From: Hyphomicrobiales bacterium
GTDB taxonomy: Bacteria > Pseudomonadota > Alphaproteobacteria > Rhizobiales > Rhizobiaceae
Length of the DNA: 64,000 nt
Reading direction: 5' to 3'
NCBI GenBank assembly: GCA_900472175.1
Contig: UCHD01000004.1
Coordinates: forward strand, 650,726-714,725
Part shown: one piece after another, positions 51,221 through 62,361 of the stretch
Position numbering within the stretch: position 1 is the stretch's first letter
How the letters are laid out: the number at the start of each line of letters is the position of its first letter
Notes under the pieces: model-generated
The model's input: only the letters and a program-made list of their open reading frames with translations
The model's database searches: none
What the model was told of the DNA's origin: nothing
Translations under genes and position numbers: made by a program

Positions 51221-52576
51221 CTATTTCTTTCTGGAGGCCTTTTCAGCCTGATAGCGCTCGCGCAGGATTTTCGCCCGGCCTGGCTTGATGTCTTGCCGGG
51301 CTCGCCCGAATGCCACCGCGTCCGCCGGCACATCCTGCGTGACGACGCTCCCCGATGCAACCAGAGCGCCATCGCCAATCGAAACCGGGGCAACCAGCGA
51401 CGAATTCGAACCGATGAAGGCGTTGGAGCCTATGCGGGTGATGTGCTTGTTGACGCCATCGTAGTTGCAGGTGATCGTGCCTGCACCGATATTGGTTTTC
51501 TCGCCGACGAACGCATCGCCGATATAGGTGAGGTGATTGACCTTGGCACCAGCGCCGAGCTCGGCCTTCTTCACTTCGCAGAAATTACCGACCTTGGAAT
51601 GCGGACCGAGATTGGCGCCAGGACGCAGACGCGCATAGGGGCCGACCGTTGCCTCTGCACCCACATGGGCGCCCTCCAGATGCGAGAAAGCGTGGATGAT
51701 CGCACCGCTTTCGATGGTGACGCCGGGGCCGAAAACGACATTCGGTTCGATCAACACATCCTGGGCAACCTTTGTGTCGAAGGCGAGGAAAACGGTTTCC
51801 GGCGCGATCATCGACACGCCGGAGACCATCAACTCGTGACGGCGACGCTTTTGCCAGATCGCCTCGATCATCGCCAGCTCGGCGCGGTTGTTACAGCCGG
51901 TCAGCTCCGTCTCCGGCGCCTCGACTGCAATCGCCTTGCCACCTGACGCGCGCGCAATCTCGACGATATCGGTCAGATAATATTCGCCCTTGGCATTGGC
52001 ATTGCCGATCTTGCCGAGAAGCTCCAATGCCTTCGCGCCGTTGATCGCCATCAGGCCACCATTGCAATAGGTGATCTTCTTTTCTTCCGCGGTTGCATCC
52101 TTCTCTTCTCGGATCGCGACAAGCGCGCCATCCTCGACGATCAGCCTGCCGTAACCAGTCGGATCAGCCGTCTGAAAACCGATGACGACGACATCATTGC
52201 CATCGGCGAGCCCTTTTCGGGCAGCCAGAAGCGGGGCTGCGGTGATAAGTGGCGTATCGCCGAACACGACCAGAATATCGTCATAGCCCCTGGCAAGGGC
52301 ATCCTTTGCCGCAAGAACGGCGTGGCCTGTACCGAGACGCTCGGTCTGGAGAAATGCCGACACGCCAATATCATTGCGGGCAGCGGCGAATTGAACGGCC
52401 TCAGCATCGCGGCCAAGCACAAGCGCGACGGACGTAATCGATGCGTTGACGAGCGATTCCACCACATGCGCGATCATCGGCCGGCCGGCAACCGGGTGCA
52501 GCACCTTCGACATGGACGATTTCATCCGGGTGCTTTCCCCCGCTGCCAAAACAATCGCCAGACATGTGCGCTTCAT
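51221..52576 (-). CDS. glmU: UDP-N-acetylglucosamine pyrophosphorylase / glucosamine-1-phosphate acetyltransferase
   Basis: 451 residues. N-terminal uridylyltransferase with [20 protein letters not shown]-terminal left-handed beta-helix of hexapeptide repeats with catalytic-region motifs [20 protein letters not shown]. Completes UDP-GlcNAc synthesis. Upstream of glmS in the same direction. Its start overlaps, on the other strand, the unused 5' extension of the polytopic membrane-protein ORF. Confidence 0.97.
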   Translation of the reverse strand: MKRTCLAIVLAAGESTRMKSSMSKVLHPVAGRPMIAHVVESLVNASITSVALVLGRDAEAVQFAAARNDIGVSAFLQTERLGTGHAVLAAKDALARGYDDILVVFGDTPLITAAPLLAARKGLADGNDVVVIGFQTADPTGYGRLIVEDGALVAIREEKDATAEEKKITYCNGGLMAINGAKALELLGKIGNANAKGEYYLTDIVEIARASGGKAIAVEAPETELTGCNNRAELAMIEAIWQKRRRHELMVSGVSMIAPETVFLAFDTKVAQDVLIEPNVVFGPGVTIESGAIIHAFSHLEGAHVGAEATVGPYARLRPGANLGPHSKVGNFCEVKKAELGAGAKVNHLTYIGDAFVGEKTNIGAGTITCNYDGVNKHITRIGSNAFIGSNSSLVAPVSIGDGALVASGSVVTQDVPADAVAFGRARQDIKPGRAKILRERYQAEKASRKK

Positions 52577-52755
52577 TCACGTTCTCCCGCTTCGATGGTA
52601 ACGAATTCGAAAACCGGCTCGATTCTGCCCGCTACTTATCAGGAAGATATTGCACGGAACATATCCGTGCGCGAGCCGCCACATTAACCCGGATAAAACC
52701 TGATCCTGCCATAAGCAAGAAAAGGCCGAAAGAATGGCGGCGACGGCCGGGGAAA

Positions 52756-54516
52756 ATGGTATCGACGATGGATGGTTCAACCGAAACAGGGCTTTCCAGC
52801 CCGCGCAGCAGTGTTGGGACAGTTCTTGCGCGCCAGCCGCTGATCATTCTGGCGCTCGCTCTTGCTTGTTTTCCGCTGGCTCTATTTGCGACTGTGACCA
52901 TGCCGATCGGTCCGATGTATTGGGACCACTACATCTACCTCGACGCAGCAAATCGCATTTTCGACGGGCAAGTCCCCTCCGTCGATTTTTTCGCACCGGT
53001 GGGCGGCCTCGGTTATTATCTTTTTGCCGGATGGCTTTATCTCTTCCCCCATGGTCATGCCCTGCTTCTTTCCAGCTGGTCATTGATGACAGTGACAGCG
53101 CCGCTGATGGCATTGATCATCCTGGATGTGCAGAGGCGGTCGACCGCCGTCGCTTTTGGCCTTCTGCTGCCATATCTGTTTTTCTCGCTCCTGCCGTTTA
53201 ACACCGGCGACTTCTATCCCTATCCGGGCTCCGATGGTTTTGGCATTTACAATCGCCAGGTCTGCCAGTTGCTGTATGTCCTGGCTGCCGGGCTGATTTT
53301 CGCACGCGGGTGGAAGACACTGGCGGCAGTATCAGCGATCGGCATGCTCGCCCTGTTGTTCATCAAGGTCACAGGTGTGGTCGCGGGCCTTGTCCTGTGC
53401 CTGATGGCTTTCCTGGCCGGGCGCCTGCCGCTTCGTGCAGCTCTTGTGGGGGGCTGCGCCTTCTTTGCGGCGGTCGGGCTTCTGGAGGTCACATCCGGCG
53501 CGGTGTCCGCCTATATCACCGACATCCTGTCGCTGGTCGCTATCAACGACACCAGCCTGTTGCCGCGCCTGCTGCAGGCCGCGTCGATCAATTTCGGCGT
53601 GGTCCTGGCCTCCAGCCTGCTTGCCCTCGTCCTGCTCGTCATTGATTTCCCCAAATTTTCAGCGGCCGCCCGTAGCTTTTTCGCCAAGCCCAGTTTTTCG
53701 GCTTTCGGCAAGGTTTTCGATCATTCTTTCATTTGGGCGGTGAGTTTTGTTGCTGCTGGCCTGCTGTTTGAAAGCCAGAACACTGGTAGCCAGGCGTTCA
53801 TCTTTCTGTGGCCGCTGCTGCTTGCCATTCTCATCGGCACCTATCGCCATTGGGGACCGTCCGCGGGTTTTGCTGCCGTGGCGATCCTTGCATTGAGCGC
53901 TGCCATTCCCCCGATCGTGACTGTCACGCAGAAAGCAGCACGCGCCTGGATCGGCAGCGTCAACGGCACGCCACTGCAACATGACAACCTGAAGAGCATG
54001 GGTGCAGTCGCGATTCGAGACACTCTGAATCAACGAGCGCAGCGTCTGCAAACCAACTACGTGGCTTACCGTCCGGCCTATCAGGCTCTGGCTGAAACCG
54101 GTGAATTGCCCTCGTTCCTGCTTTACAGCGATTTCGAGTTTCAGTCGCTGTGGCTGCAGAATGCCGATGCGGCCATCTCCGCAATCAAGAAGTTCGAAAA
54201 CGCAAACAAGGTGCGCTTCGAAACGATCATGACGATCGATTTCACCAATCCCTTTCCGTGGCTGATGGACCGTCATGCGCCGAGACACATCGCCATCGGT
54301 GCCGACCCTTATCGGGCCGTGCCGCCGCTCGACGAATACGTAAGGAACGCCGTGGGTGCCGTCGATCTTGCGCTGTATCCGACCTGCCCGCCTACAGCTG
54401 CACGCCTGGCGCTGCTTAAGCTTTATCAGCCTGTACTTGCTCCCGGTCATCATCGCATCACGCTGACCCCGTGTTACGATGCCTTCGTCCGCAACGGGAT
54501 TGCCACCGCGCCCTAA
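52756..54516 (+). CDS. Polytopic membrane protein, possible glycosyltransferase-like
   Basis: 586 residues from ATG 52756 (GGGG close upstream); the longer ORF overlaps glmU. About ten hydrophobic segments, then a soluble C-terminal part (about 420-586). An early loop reads WDHYIYLDAANRIFDGQVPSVDFFAPVGGLGYYL, the sort of acidic first periplasmic loop found in GT-C type (ArnT/PMT-like) enzymes, but I see no firmly diagnostic motif. Possibly involved in cell-envelope glycan modification. Isolated between glmU (divergent) and the Na/Pi gene (convergent). Confidence 0.7.
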   Translation: MVSTMDGSTETGLSSPRSSVGTVLARQPLIILALALACFPLALFATVTMPIGPMYWDHYIYLDAANRIFDGQVPSVDFFAPVGGLGYYLFAGWLYLFPHGHALLLSSWSLMTVTAPLMALIILDVQRRSTAVAFGLLLPYLFFSLLPFNTGDFYPYPGSDGFGIYNRQVCQLLYVLAAGLIFARGWKTLAAVSAIGMLALLFIKVTGVVAGLVLCLMAFLAGRLPLRAALVGGCAFFAAVGLLEVTSGAVSAYITDILSLVAINDTSLLPRLLQAASINFGVVLASSLLALVLLVIDFPKFSAAARSFFAKPSFSAFGKVFDHSFIWAVSFVAAGLLFESQNTGSQAFIFLWPLLLAILIGTYRHWGPSAGFAAVAILALSAAIPPIVTVTQKAARAWIGSVNGTPLQHDNLKSMGAVAIRDTLNQRAQRLQTNYVAYRPAYQALAETGELPSFLLYSDFEFQSLWLQNADAAISAIKKFENANKVRFETIMTIDFTNPFPWLMDRHAPRHIAIGADPYRAVPPLDEYVRNAVGAVDLALYPTCPPTAARLALLKLYQPVLAPGHHRITLTPCYDAFVRNGIATAP

Positions 54517-54519
54517 ACG

Positions 54520-56166
54520 TCAGTGCGGCATGCGCAACCGGCTTTCAGTCAATAGCCCGCTTTCATCGAGAATCGGATGGGCGACGGAAACGATATGAGC
54601 ATTGATGCGCTTCAGGTCGCGCAGGATATCCAGATGCAGTGAACTCGTCTGCAGGCTATCGGTGCGGCCATCGCGCAAGCGCTCGAGATGGCGCTCGGAA
54701 GAGCGTTTCTCCATGTGGCGGACGTCGACCTTTACCTCCATCAGGTGGCGGGCAAGATCGGCGTCACGCGTCACGAAAATCGTCTGGGCGATGCGTAGAT
54801 TGTCGATGGTAAGATTAAACAGCGTCGTCAACTCTTGGTAGCCGTCCTCCGAGAATTTCAGGCCGTTGTCGATCTTTTTCCTGACCTGCTCCGTCAGGCC
54901 TTTTTCGATGATATCGCCGATATGCTCGAGGTTGATGGCATAATCGATGATCACGATGGAACGGCGGCCGTTGTCGTCGCTGAGGCCGCTACGCCCGAGC
55001 CGTGACAGATAGAGTTTGACTTCCTGCTGCAGCAGATCGACCTGCTTTTCCAGCTCTCCGATATCCTGCAACTTCACACGATCGTTGCTGTTGAACGCAT
55101 TCATGGTGGCAATCAGCATCTTTTCAATGAGGTCGCCGACGCGCAGTACTTCCCGGGTAGCGCCGGAAAGAGCGATAACCGGCGTCGCCAGCGCGCGGTC
55201 GTCGAGATAGAGCGGGCCTGCCTCGGTTTTCGGCTCATCTGGAATGAACTTCAGCATGGCGGCTGAAAGCAGCGACGAGAATGGCCAGGCGAAAACAGCA
55301 AGCGCGACATTGAAGATCAGATGGATATCGACCGGCAGTTTTGCCGGTGAAAGCGGCAGCGTCTGCAGAAAGGCAGCGGCCGGCGCTGCGGCCGACAACG
55401 CGAGCAGACAGCCGATGGCGCGCACGACCAGATTGCCTGCGGTGACCCGCTTGGCGGAGGCGGAGGCAGACAATGTTGCCATGACCGGAGGAACGGCGCC
55501 GCCCAGATTGGCGCCCAACACCAGCGCAATCGTCAGGCCGGATGAAAGGATGCCAGTCGCTGCCAGCGACAGGATCAGAACGACCACAGCGAGGCTGGAG
55601 GACGAGATGAAGGCGAGCACGGCGGCAAAGATCATCGCCACAGGCCAGGCGCTGTCGAGCATGGTGAGGAAGCTGCCGAGAGCCGGCGATTGGCGCATCG
55701 GTTCGGTCGCCAGCCCCAGCAGGTGCAGCGACAACAACATCAAACCAATGCCGACCAGGGCCGTGCCTGCCCCCTGTTTGGCACTTGACCGCCCTGCCCG
55801 GTTGAGCATGACCCCGGCGAGAATGAGCAATGGCGACAGCCAGTCGATGCCGGTTGCGACGATCCAGGCAGTAACGGCTGTTCCGACATTGGCGCCAAGC
55901 AGCACGATCTGCGCCATGCGCGCCCGCACCAGGCCCTTTTCGACGAAAGATGCAATCATCAGCGCCGTAGCGGTCGAGCTTTGAAGGGCAACCGTCGCGA
56001 CGAACCCGCCAAAAAACGAGCGCACCGGCCCGCTGGTGCCCTGCGCCAACCCCGTCCGCAGCCTGATACCGAAAGCGCGCGTCGCCCCATCTTTGACCTG
56101 CGACAAGCCGAACAGCAGCAACGCGACTGCTCCGAACAGATTGACCATGACGATGATGGATTCCAT
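54520..56166 (-). CDS. Na/Pi cotransporter family protein with PhoU-like tail
   Basis: 548 residues from ATG 56166 (GGAG 7 nt upstream). The N-terminal half has two inverted Na_Pi_cotrans repeats with GANVGTAVTAWIVA and GANLGGAVPPVMA and an upstream QSSTATALMIA, the substrate-site QSS motif. The C-terminal about 220 residues are helical and PhoU-like (VLRVGDLIEKMLIATMNAFNSND). Probably imports phosphate with sodium or regulates phosphate flux. The longer ORF start (56268) has no support. Convergent with the polytopic membrane-protein gene, only 3 nt apart. Confidence 0.88.
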   Translation of the reverse strand: MESIIVMVNLFGAVALLLFGLSQVKDGATRAFGIRLRTGLAQGTSGPVRSFFGGFVATVALQSSTATALMIASFVEKGLVRARMAQIVLLGANVGTAVTAWIVATGIDWLSPLLILAGVMLNRAGRSSAKQGAGTALVGIGLMLLSLHLLGLATEPMRQSPALGSFLTMLDSAWPVAMIFAAVLAFISSSSLAVVVLILSLAATGILSSGLTIALVLGANLGGAVPPVMATLSASASAKRVTAGNLVVRAIGCLLALSAAAPAAAFLQTLPLSPAKLPVDIHLIFNVALAVFAWPFSSLLSAAMLKFIPDEPKTEAGPLYLDDRALATPVIALSGATREVLRVGDLIEKMLIATMNAFNSNDRVKLQDIGELEKQVDLLQQEVKLYLSRLGRSGLSDDNGRRSIVIIDYAINLEHIGDIIEKGLTEQVRKKIDNGLKFSEDGYQELTTLFNLTIDNLRIAQTIFVTRDADLARHLMEVKVDVRHMEKRSSERHLERLRDGRTDSLQTSSLHLDILRDLKRINAHIVSVAHPILDESGLLTESRLRMPH

Positions 56167-56549
56167 GTCTGCACTCCGGCTTTCCCGCCAAGATTGCTGC
56201 GCATCAAAGCGAGTCGGCATGTTCTGGCGGATCAATGCTAGCATTTTCAGGGACCAAATGACCCGCACTGCTGTCGATTGTGACAGATATTTTTCGATTG
56301 CCGGCTAACATTTCCGACATGTTCCGGCCTTGCAACGGCACTTCCCCGTGCTGTGCCTGACGCCGCCTTGCCGCCGCTGACGGGATATCACGAACAAATG
56401 TTCGCATAGCCACTCCGATGCTCCGGCGCGCTGCCGATTTCCTCGACTTTTTGCACGTTTGAACCCTTCAATTTCGTCTCGGATTGCTCTAAGGAACGAC
56501 ACCGGTTGCCATCCGGCAGCCACGAAATTGCGACGAGGTATGCAGTCCC
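56167..56549. other. Divergent intergenic region with palindrome
   Basis: 383 nt between the Na/Pi gene and the PpiD-like gene. It contains the perfect 14-bp palindrome CGAACAAATGTTCG (56391-56404) and a weaker AACAT-N7-ATGTT inverted repeat near 56308-56324. No gene-sized ORF with coding character was seen. Should carry both promoters; no box assigned. Confidence 0.5.
56391..56404. promoter_or_regulatory. Perfect palindrome CGAACAAATGTTCG (operator candidate)
   Basis: Self-complementary 14-mer that fits the Gram-positive LexA consensus (CGAAC-N4-GTTCG) rather than the alphaproteobacterial one. It is about 146 nt before the PpiD-like gene. The cognate regulator is unknown. Confidence 0.35.
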
Positions 56550-58445
56550 ATGCTAGAATTCCTGAGAAAAGGCGCCCAGACGTGGGTCGTCAAAGGACTA
56601 ATGGTCCTTCTTGTTCTTTCCTTCGGTGTCTGGGGTGTGTCCACGTCGCTGGTCACGGGAACTGCCGATGCGGTTGTGACCGTCGGGGACGTCAAAGTCT
56701 CACCGAGCGATTTCCGCCTCGCCTACGAGCGCCAACTCGCCCAGCTTTCCCGGCAATTCGGCACCCGGCTGAGCCGCGAACAGGCCAAGGCCTTCGGCGT
56801 CGAAGCGCAGGTCTATTCGCAGCTTGTCGCCGGCGCGACGCTCGATCAGCTGTCGGAAAACATGAACCTCGGCCTCTCCCAGGATCGCCTCGCCTCGCTG
56901 ATCAGCGAAGACCCCGCATTCAAGGGCGTCAACGGCCAATTCGACCGGGGAACCTTCTCGAGCGTGCTGCGCAATGCCGGCCTGCGCGAACAGGATTATA
57001 TCAACAACCGCAGTCAGGTTGCCGTGCGTTCGCAGATTGTTGAAGCACTGTCGGACGGCTACACGCCGCCCAAGGTGCTGGGCGACGCCCTGCGCCAGTA
57101 TCGTAACGAGACGCGCACGATCGAATACCTGCTTCTCTCGAATGCCAATGTCGATGCGATCAAGGCACCGTCCGACGAGGTGTTGAAGCCCTGGTTCGAG
57201 ACGCACAAGGCCGAATACCGTGCGCCGGAGTTCCGCAAGATCAGCTATGTGAAGCTGGAACCGGCCGATATCGCCGATCCGGCCTCGGTCACCGAAGACG
57301 AAGTGCGCGCCGACTACGACAAGCGCAAGAACAGCTTCAGCACGCCGGAAACCCGGACTGTCGAACAGCTCTCCTTCCCCTCGCGTGCGGACGCTGACGC
57401 TGCGGCAGTCAAGCTGTCCACCGGCACGAGCTTTGACGCCTTGGTAACAGAGTCCGGCAAGACCGCAAGCGACGTTCTACTCGGTGATTTCACCCGCGAC
57501 CGCATGCCCGATTCCAAGCTGGGTGACGCTGCTTTTGCACTCGTGGCCGATGGCCAGACGACACCGGTCATCGACGGTGCCTTCGGCGCGGTCATCCTGC
57601 GCGTCACCAATATCAAGCCGGAAACCGTGCGAGCCTATGACGAGGTAAAGGACGAACTGCGCAAGGAACTCGCCCTGAGCAATGCCGCCAATGAAATCAT
57701 GGGCATCCACGACAAGTTCGAGGATGCCCGCGTTTCCGGCGCCTCGATGCAGGAAGCGGCGCAGCAGACGAACCTCAAGCTCGCTGTCCTCAATGCCGTC
57801 GATGCACGCGGCAACGATGCCGATGGCGAACAGATCGCCGACATCCCGGAAGCAAAGACCCTGCTCGAAGAAGCCTTCAAGGCCGAAGTCGGCGGCGAGA
57901 CCCTGCCGGTCAATCTCGGCCGCGATGGTTACGTCTGGTTCGATGTCGATGAAGTGACCCCTGCCCGCGACCGCACGCTCGACGAAGCCCGCGAAAGAGT
58001 GGTGGCCGACTGGACGGCGGAACAGCAGCGCAACGAACTCGCCGCAAAGGCTGTCGCGCTGAAGGGCCGGGTCGAAAAAGGTGAAACGCTCGCAACGATT
58101 GCCACCGAACTCGGCATTGCCGTCGAAACCAAATCGGGCCTTCGCCGGTCTACAGAAGATGCAGCGCTCAGCCCCCAGGCTGTCACGGCTGCCTTTGGTG
58201 GTGCCAACGGCCTGGTTGCCAATGCCAGCGGTATCGGTGGCGAGGGGCAGATCCTGTTGAAGGTCACGGAAGTTGATAGCGACAACCCCGGCGATGCGCT
58301 CGACAATGACGATCGCCAGATCAATGCCATCGCCCAGGCCAGCGGTGACGACATCCTCGATCAGATGGTCAGCGAGCTGCAGAAGAGCTACGGTGTCTCC
58401 ATCAACCAGCAACTCGCCGAGCTGGCACTGTCGCAGCAGCGGTAA
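56550..58445 (+). CDS. PpiD-like membrane-anchored peptidyl-prolyl isomerase
   Basis: 631 residues. N-terminal anchor ([20 protein letters not shown], about 12-31), SurA/PpiD-type chaperone domain (about 40-250), a parvulin-like PPIC region (about 265-370) and a C-terminal helical/second PPIC-like part. Assists folding of exported proteins at the inner membrane. Sits 16 nt before trpD, an order usual in rhizobia, so it may be co-transcribed with trpDC-moaC-moeA. Confidence 0.88.
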   Translation: MLEFLRKGAQTWVVKGLMVLLVLSFGVWGVSTSLVTGTADAVVTVGDVKVSPSDFRLAYERQLAQLSRQFGTRLSREQAKAFGVEAQVYSQLVAGATLDQLSENMNLGLSQDRLASLISEDPAFKGVNGQFDRGTFSSVLRNAGLREQDYINNRSQVAVRSQIVEALSDGYTPPKVLGDALRQYRNETRTIEYLLLSNANVDAIKAPSDEVLKPWFETHKAEYRAPEFRKISYVKLEPADIADPASVTEDEVRADYDKRKNSFSTPETRTVEQLSFPSRADADAAAVKLSTGTSFDALVTESGKTASDVLLGDFTRDRMPDSKLGDAAFALVADGQTTPVIDGAFGAVILRVTNIKPETVRAYDEVKDELRKELALSNAANEIMGIHDKFEDARVSGASMQEAAQQTNLKLAVLNAVDARGNDADGEQIADIPEAKTLLEEAFKAEVGGETLPVNLGRDGYVWFDVDEVTPARDRTLDEARERVVADWTAEQQRNELAAKAVALKGRVEKGETLATIATELGIAVETKSGLRRSTEDAALSPQAVTAAFGGANGLVANASGIGGEGQILLKVTEVDSDNPGDALDNDDRQINAIAQASGDDILDQMVSELQKSYGVSINQQLAELALSQQR

Positions 58446-58461
58446 CGCAAAAGGGATCAGC

Positions 58462-59475
58462 ATGCCGGACTTGAAGCCTTTCGTCGCCAAGGCCGCAGCG
58501 GGTGAAGCGCTCAACCGCGAAGATGCGCGCGCCGCCTTCGAAATCATCATGTCCGGCGAAGCGACCCCGTCGCAGATTGGCGGCTTTCTGATGGCGCTGC
58601 GCGTGCGCGGCGAAACGGTGGACGAAATCGTCGGGGCCGTCGGCGCCATGCGGGCACGCATGCTGACCGTCGATGCGCCAGCCGATGCCATCGACATCGT
58701 CGGAACCGGCGGTGATGGCGCCGGGACCTACAATATCTCGACGCTTGCGGCACTGATTGTCGCCGGCGCCGGTGTGCCGGTCGCCAAGCATGGTAACCGG
58801 GCGCTCAGCTCCAAGTCGGGAACGGCCGACGCGCTCTCCTGCCTCGGCGTCAAGCTCGATATCGGGCCGGATGCCATTGCACGCTGTATTTCAGAAGCCG
58901 GACTCGGCTTCATGTTCGCCCAGCAGCACCATTCCGCCATGCGCCACGTCGGCCCGACCCGTGTGGAGCTGGGCACACGCACGATCTTCAATCTGCTCGG
59001 CCCCCTGTCGAACCCGGCCGGCGTAACACAGCAGCTTGTCGGCGTTTACTCGCCGCACTGGGTCTTGCCGGTCGCCGAAGTGTTGCGAGATCTCGGCTCG
59101 AAAAGTGTCTGGGTCGTGCATGGCGAAGGGCTGGACGAAATCACCACGACCGGCGTCACGCAGGTCGCGGCACTTGAAAACGGCGCGATCCGGACGTTTG
59201 AGCTGACGCCAGCCGATTTTGGTCTGGAAACAGTCCTTCTCGCCGACCTCAAGGGCGGCGATGGTGCGCACAATGCCGTGGCGCTCAAGGGCGTTCTGGA
59301 AGGCGATGCGACGCCTTACCGCGATATCTCGCTTGCCAACGCCGCCGCCTCATTGGTGATTGCGGGACGCGCAGGCGATCTGCGCGAAGGCATGGAGCTT
59401 GCCCGCCAGTCGCTGACAAGCGGATCTGCCAATGACACACTCGAACGGCTCATCCGCGTTTCCAACGCGGCATAA
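58462..59475 (+). CDS. trpD: Anthranilate phosphoribosyltransferase
   Basis: 337 residues from ATG 58462 (AAGGGA upstream). Ribose-phosphate site GTGGDG at 81-86, [12 protein letters not shown] at 109-120 and [14 protein letters not shown]. Transfers phosphoribose to anthranilate in tryptophan synthesis. The ORF extends upstream inside the PpiD-like gene in another frame, but MPDLKPF is the family-typical start. Confidence 0.96.
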   Translation: MPDLKPFVAKAAAGEALNREDARAAFEIIMSGEATPSQIGGFLMALRVRGETVDEIVGAVGAMRARMLTVDAPADAIDIVGTGGDGAGTYNISTLAALIVAGAGVPVAKHGNRALSSKSGTADALSCLGVKLDIGPDAIARCISEAGLGFMFAQQHHSAMRHVGPTRVELGTRTIFNLLGPLSNPAGVTQQLVGVYSPHWVLPVAEVLRDLGSKSVWVVHGEGLDEITTTGVTQVAALENGAIRTFELTPADFGLETVLLADLKGGDGAHNAVALKGVLEGDATPYRDISLANAAASLVIAGRAGDLREGMELARQSLTSGSANDTLERLIRVSNAA

Positions 59476-59486
59476 GGAGAAAATCC

Positions 59487-60302
59487 ATGGCCGACATTCT
59501 GCAGAAGATCGAAATCTACAAGCGCGAGGAAATCGCCGCTGCAAAGGCGCGTGTCAGCCTTGCCGACCTGAAAGCCATGAGTGCCGGTCAGGAAGCACCG
59601 CGTGGTTTCCTCAGCGCGCTGAAGGCCCGGCAGGCGCAAGGCCAATTCGGCCTCATCGCTGAAATCAAGAAGGCCAGCCCATCCAAAGGCTTGATCCGCC
59701 CGGATTTCGATCCGCCGCGTCTGGCAAAGGCCTATGAAATCGGCGGCGCTGCCTGCCTGTCCGTCCTGACCGATGGGCCGAGTTTTCAGGGCGCACCGGA
59801 ATTCCTGACGGCGGCACGGGCTGCATGTTCACTTCCGGCCCTGCGCAAGGATTTCATGTTCGAGACCTATCAGGTCCACGAGGCCCGGGCCTGGGGCGCC
59901 GATTGCATTCTTCTGATCATGGCGTCGCTCAATGACAGCGATGCGCGGAGTCTTGAAGACGAGGCATTCTCGCTCGGCATGGATGTTCTGGTCGAAGTGC
60001 ATGACGAGGAAGAACTGGAACGGGGGCTGAAACTCAGCTCGCCGCTGCTTGGCATCAACAACCGCAATCTGAAGACTTTCGAGGTCGATATCGCCCTTTC
60101 GGAAAAGCTGGCGCCGATGGTTCCGGCCGACCGCCTGCTGGTCGGCGAAAGCGGCATCTTCAGCCATGAGGATTGCATACGGTTGGCAAAGAGCGGCATT
60201 TCGACGTTCCTCGTCGGCGAAAGCCTGATGCGCAAGGACGACGTGACGGTTGCGACCCGCACGCTTTTGACCGGCTCTGCCACCATCCTGGCCGCGGAAT
60301 AA
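59487..60302 (+). CDS. trpC: Indole-3-glycerol-phosphate synthase
   Basis: 271 residues; TIM barrel with the catalytic-lysine segment [55 protein letters not shown] and [13 protein letters not shown]. Next tryptophan step after trpD and TrpF. 11 nt after trpD; its TAA overlaps the moaC ATG by 1 nt. GGAG lies before the start. Confidence 0.96.
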   Translation: MADILQKIEIYKREEIAAAKARVSLADLKAMSAGQEAPRGFLSALKARQAQGQFGLIAEIKKASPSKGLIRPDFDPPRLAKAYEIGGAACLSVLTDGPSFQGAPEFLTAARAACSLPALRKDFMFETYQVHEARAWGADCILLIMASLNDSDARSLEDEAFSLGMDVLVEVHDEEELERGLKLSSPLLGINNRNLKTFEVDIALSEKLAPMVPADRLLVGESGIFSHEDCIRLAKSGISTFLVGESLMRKDDVTVATRTLLTGSATILAAE

Positions 60303-60796
60303 TGGCCCGTCCCTCCCTCACCCATGTCGGCGCCGATGGCCAGGCCAACATGGTCGATGTCGGAGACAAGCCGGAGACGGTACGCATTGCCGTTGCCGAA
60401 GGTTTTGTGCGAATGCGTCCCGAAACACTCGATCTCATTCTCAAGGGCAATGCCAAGAAGGGCGACGTGCTCGCCACCGCGCGACTTGCTGGCATCATGG
60501 CCGCGAAGCAGACGGCCAATCTGATACCGCTTTGCCACCCGCTGATGCTATCGAAAGTCTCGGTGGAGATTTCCGCCGATGAAACGTTGCCCGGCCTGCG
60601 GGTCGAGGCGATGGCAAAGCTCACCGGCCGTACCGGCGTCGAAATGGAGGCGCTGACCGCTGCCAGTGTTGCCTGCCTGACGATCTACGACATGGCCAAG
60701 GCGGCCGACCGGGAGATGGAAATCGGCGGCATCCGGCTTGCCCAGAAATCGGGCGGCCGCTCCGGCGACTATACCCGCACGGAAAGTCAGCGCTGA
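60302..60796 (+). CDS. moaC: Cyclic pyranopterin monophosphate synthase
   Basis: 164 residues from ATG 60302. Family segments: [64 protein letters not shown] and [17 protein letters not shown]. Second step of molybdenum-cofactor synthesis. Its start overlaps the trpC stop and its stop overlaps the moeA start (TGATG), so the run is tightly coupled. Confidence 0.96.
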   Translation: MARPSLTHVGADGQANMVDVGDKPETVRIAVAEGFVRMRPETLDLILKGNAKKGDVLATARLAGIMAAKQTANLIPLCHPLMLSKVSVEISADETLPGLRVEAMAKLTGRTGVEMEALTAASVACLTIYDMAKAADREMEIGGIRLAQKSGGRSGDYTRTESQR

Positions 60797-62019
60797 TGGC
60801 TTTGCTTCCGGTATCAGATGCGCTCGACCGGTTGCTGAAATTGTCGGTGCCAACGGTTCGCTCGGAAATGATCGGCCTGCATGAGGCGATGGGCCGCGTT
60901 TTGGCCAATGACATTGCCGCACGGGTCACCCACCCAGCCTTCGACAATTCGGCGATGGACGGTTATGCTGGCCGCCACGAGGATTTTGCAGAGATTGGCA
61001 CGGTACTCGCCGTGATTGGCGAATCGGCAGCTGGGCGCGGTTTCTCCGGTCGTCTCGAGCGAGGCGAGGTCGTGCGCATCTTTACCGGCGCGCCGGTTCC
61101 TGCCGGTGCCGATACGGTCCTGATCCAGGAAGACACGGAAAAATTGCCGGACGGCCGGATCCGCACGACATTTGTACTCGAAAAGGGCCGCCATATCCGG
61201 CCCAAGGGACAGGATTTTGCCATTGGCGATATCGTGTTGCACGCCGGTGACCTGCTGGACGCGGGGCGATTGACGGTCGCGGCGGGCATGAACCATCCGC
61301 AATTGCCGGTATTCGCCCGCCCGAAGGTGGCGATCCTGGCAACGGGTGACGAATTGCTGCCTCCCGGCAGTGTCCCGGGTCCCGATCAGATCATCGCCTC
61401 GAACACCTACGGGGTCGCCGCGATTGCCCGTGACAACGGGGCTGAAGTCATCGACCTGGGCATTGTGCGCGATGACAAGGACGCGATTGCCCGCGCTGTT
61501 GCCGAGGCACAGGCTGCCGGTGCTGATGTTCTGGTGACGCTTGGCGGCGCCTCCGTCGGCGATCATGATCTCGTCCAGTCGACACTGGTCGACAGCGGTA
61601 TGGTGCTGGATTTCTGGCAGATTGCCATGCGCCCCGGCAAACCGCTGATGGTCGGTTCGCTTAGCGGCATGACGGTGCTAGGCCTGCCCGGAAACCCGGT
61701 CTCCAGCCTCGTCTGCGCGCTGTTGTTCCTGGAGCCATTGCTGCGCCATCTTGGCTCCCTGCCCCCGCGTGATCGCGGCGGCAAGGCAAAAACGCTGACC
61801 GCATTGCCAGCCAATGACAAACGGCAGGACTATGTTCGCGCGCGGCTCAGGCACGGCAGCGATGGATCGTTGCGGGCCGAGACCTTTTCGCGTCAGGATT
61901 CGTCGATGATGCAGGTCTTTGCCCGTTCCGATTGCCTGATCATCCGCCCCCCCCATGCGCCTGCATTGGACGCCGGCGCAGTTTGCGATGTCATGATCCT
62001 GCGCTTGCCCTCCCGCTGA
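60796..62019 (+). CDS. moeA: Molybdopterin molybdenumtransferase
   Basis: 407 residues. Inserts molybdenum into molybdopterin. Domain order: MoeA N-terminal (DNSAMDGYAGRHED, FTGAPVPAGADTVLIQED), MoCF-binding domain (VAILATGDELLPPGS, TLGGASVGDHDLV, VLGLPGNPVSSLV) and C-terminal domain. Last gene of the trpD-trpC-moaC-moeA run. In related rhizobia lexA often follows; here it does not. Confidence 0.96.
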   Translation: MALLPVSDALDRLLKLSVPTVRSEMIGLHEAMGRVLANDIAARVTHPAFDNSAMDGYAGRHEDFAEIGTVLAVIGESAAGRGFSGRLERGEVVRIFTGAPVPAGADTVLIQEDTEKLPDGRIRTTFVLEKGRHIRPKGQDFAIGDIVLHAGDLLDAGRLTVAAGMNHPQLPVFARPKVAILATGDELLPPGSVPGPDQIIASNTYGVAAIARDNGAEVIDLGIVRDDKDAIARAVAEAQAAGADVLVTLGGASVGDHDLVQSTLVDSGMVLDFWQIAMRPGKPLMVGSLSGMTVLGLPGNPVSSLVCALLFLEPLLRHLGSLPPRDRGGKAKTLTALPANDKRQDYVRARLRHGSDGSLRAETFSRQDSSMMQVFARSDCLIIRPPHAPALDAGAVCDVMILRLPSR

Positions 62020-62087
62020 AGAGCCCCTTCCCGAACGGTCATTTCCGCCTATCTATCCCTCGGCATAATTGCCGTTGATGGAAGGAC

Positions 62088-62240
62088 ATGAAATTGAATC
62101 GGAATACACTCTACATGCTTATCGGGGGGCTCGTCGTCTTGGTCGTTGGATTGGGAATTTATATCTACGACAAGGAATCCAAGCCCGACGGCGTGGAGGT
62201 GAAAATCGGCGAAGGCGGTATTTCGATCCAGGAAAACTGA
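62088..62240 (+). CDS. Small single-span membrane protein (50 aa)
   Basis: ATG 62088 with GAAGGA 2-3 nt upstream. One membrane segment (YMLIGGLVVLVVGLGIYIY) followed by a short tail DKESKPDGVEVKIGEGGISIQEN. The Gly-rich repeat-like tail and one-span topology resemble small conserved rhizobial proteins I have seen annotated as hypothetical; function unknown. 68 nt after moeA. Confidence 0.7.
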   Translation: MKLNRNTLYMLIGGLVVLVVGLGIYIYDKESKPDGVEVKIGEGGISIQEN

Positions 62241-62273
62241 ATTGACGGCGCCATCATACGGGTCGCCACCGCA

Positions 62274-62289
62274 TTAACCATTTATTAAC
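62274..62289 (+). promoter_or_regulatory. CtrA-type binding site
   Basis: TTAACCATTTATTAAC is an exact match to TTAA-N7-TTAAC and also contains the half-site TTAACCAT, as bound by the cell-cycle regulator CtrA in alphaproteobacteria. It lies downstream of the 50-residue ORF and upstream of a terminator hairpin, with no clear ORF between. Confidence 0.6.
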
Positions 62290-62361
62290 CAAAGCAACGG
62301 AATATTGGACGCAGTTGACCTGACTACGGATGTACTAGCAGGCCAAACACCAGACGATTTG

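Noticed and set aside
49503..51251. 582-codon plus-strand ORF opposite glmS
   Set aside because: Shadow of glmS; no motifs and it crosses the glmS start and spacer.
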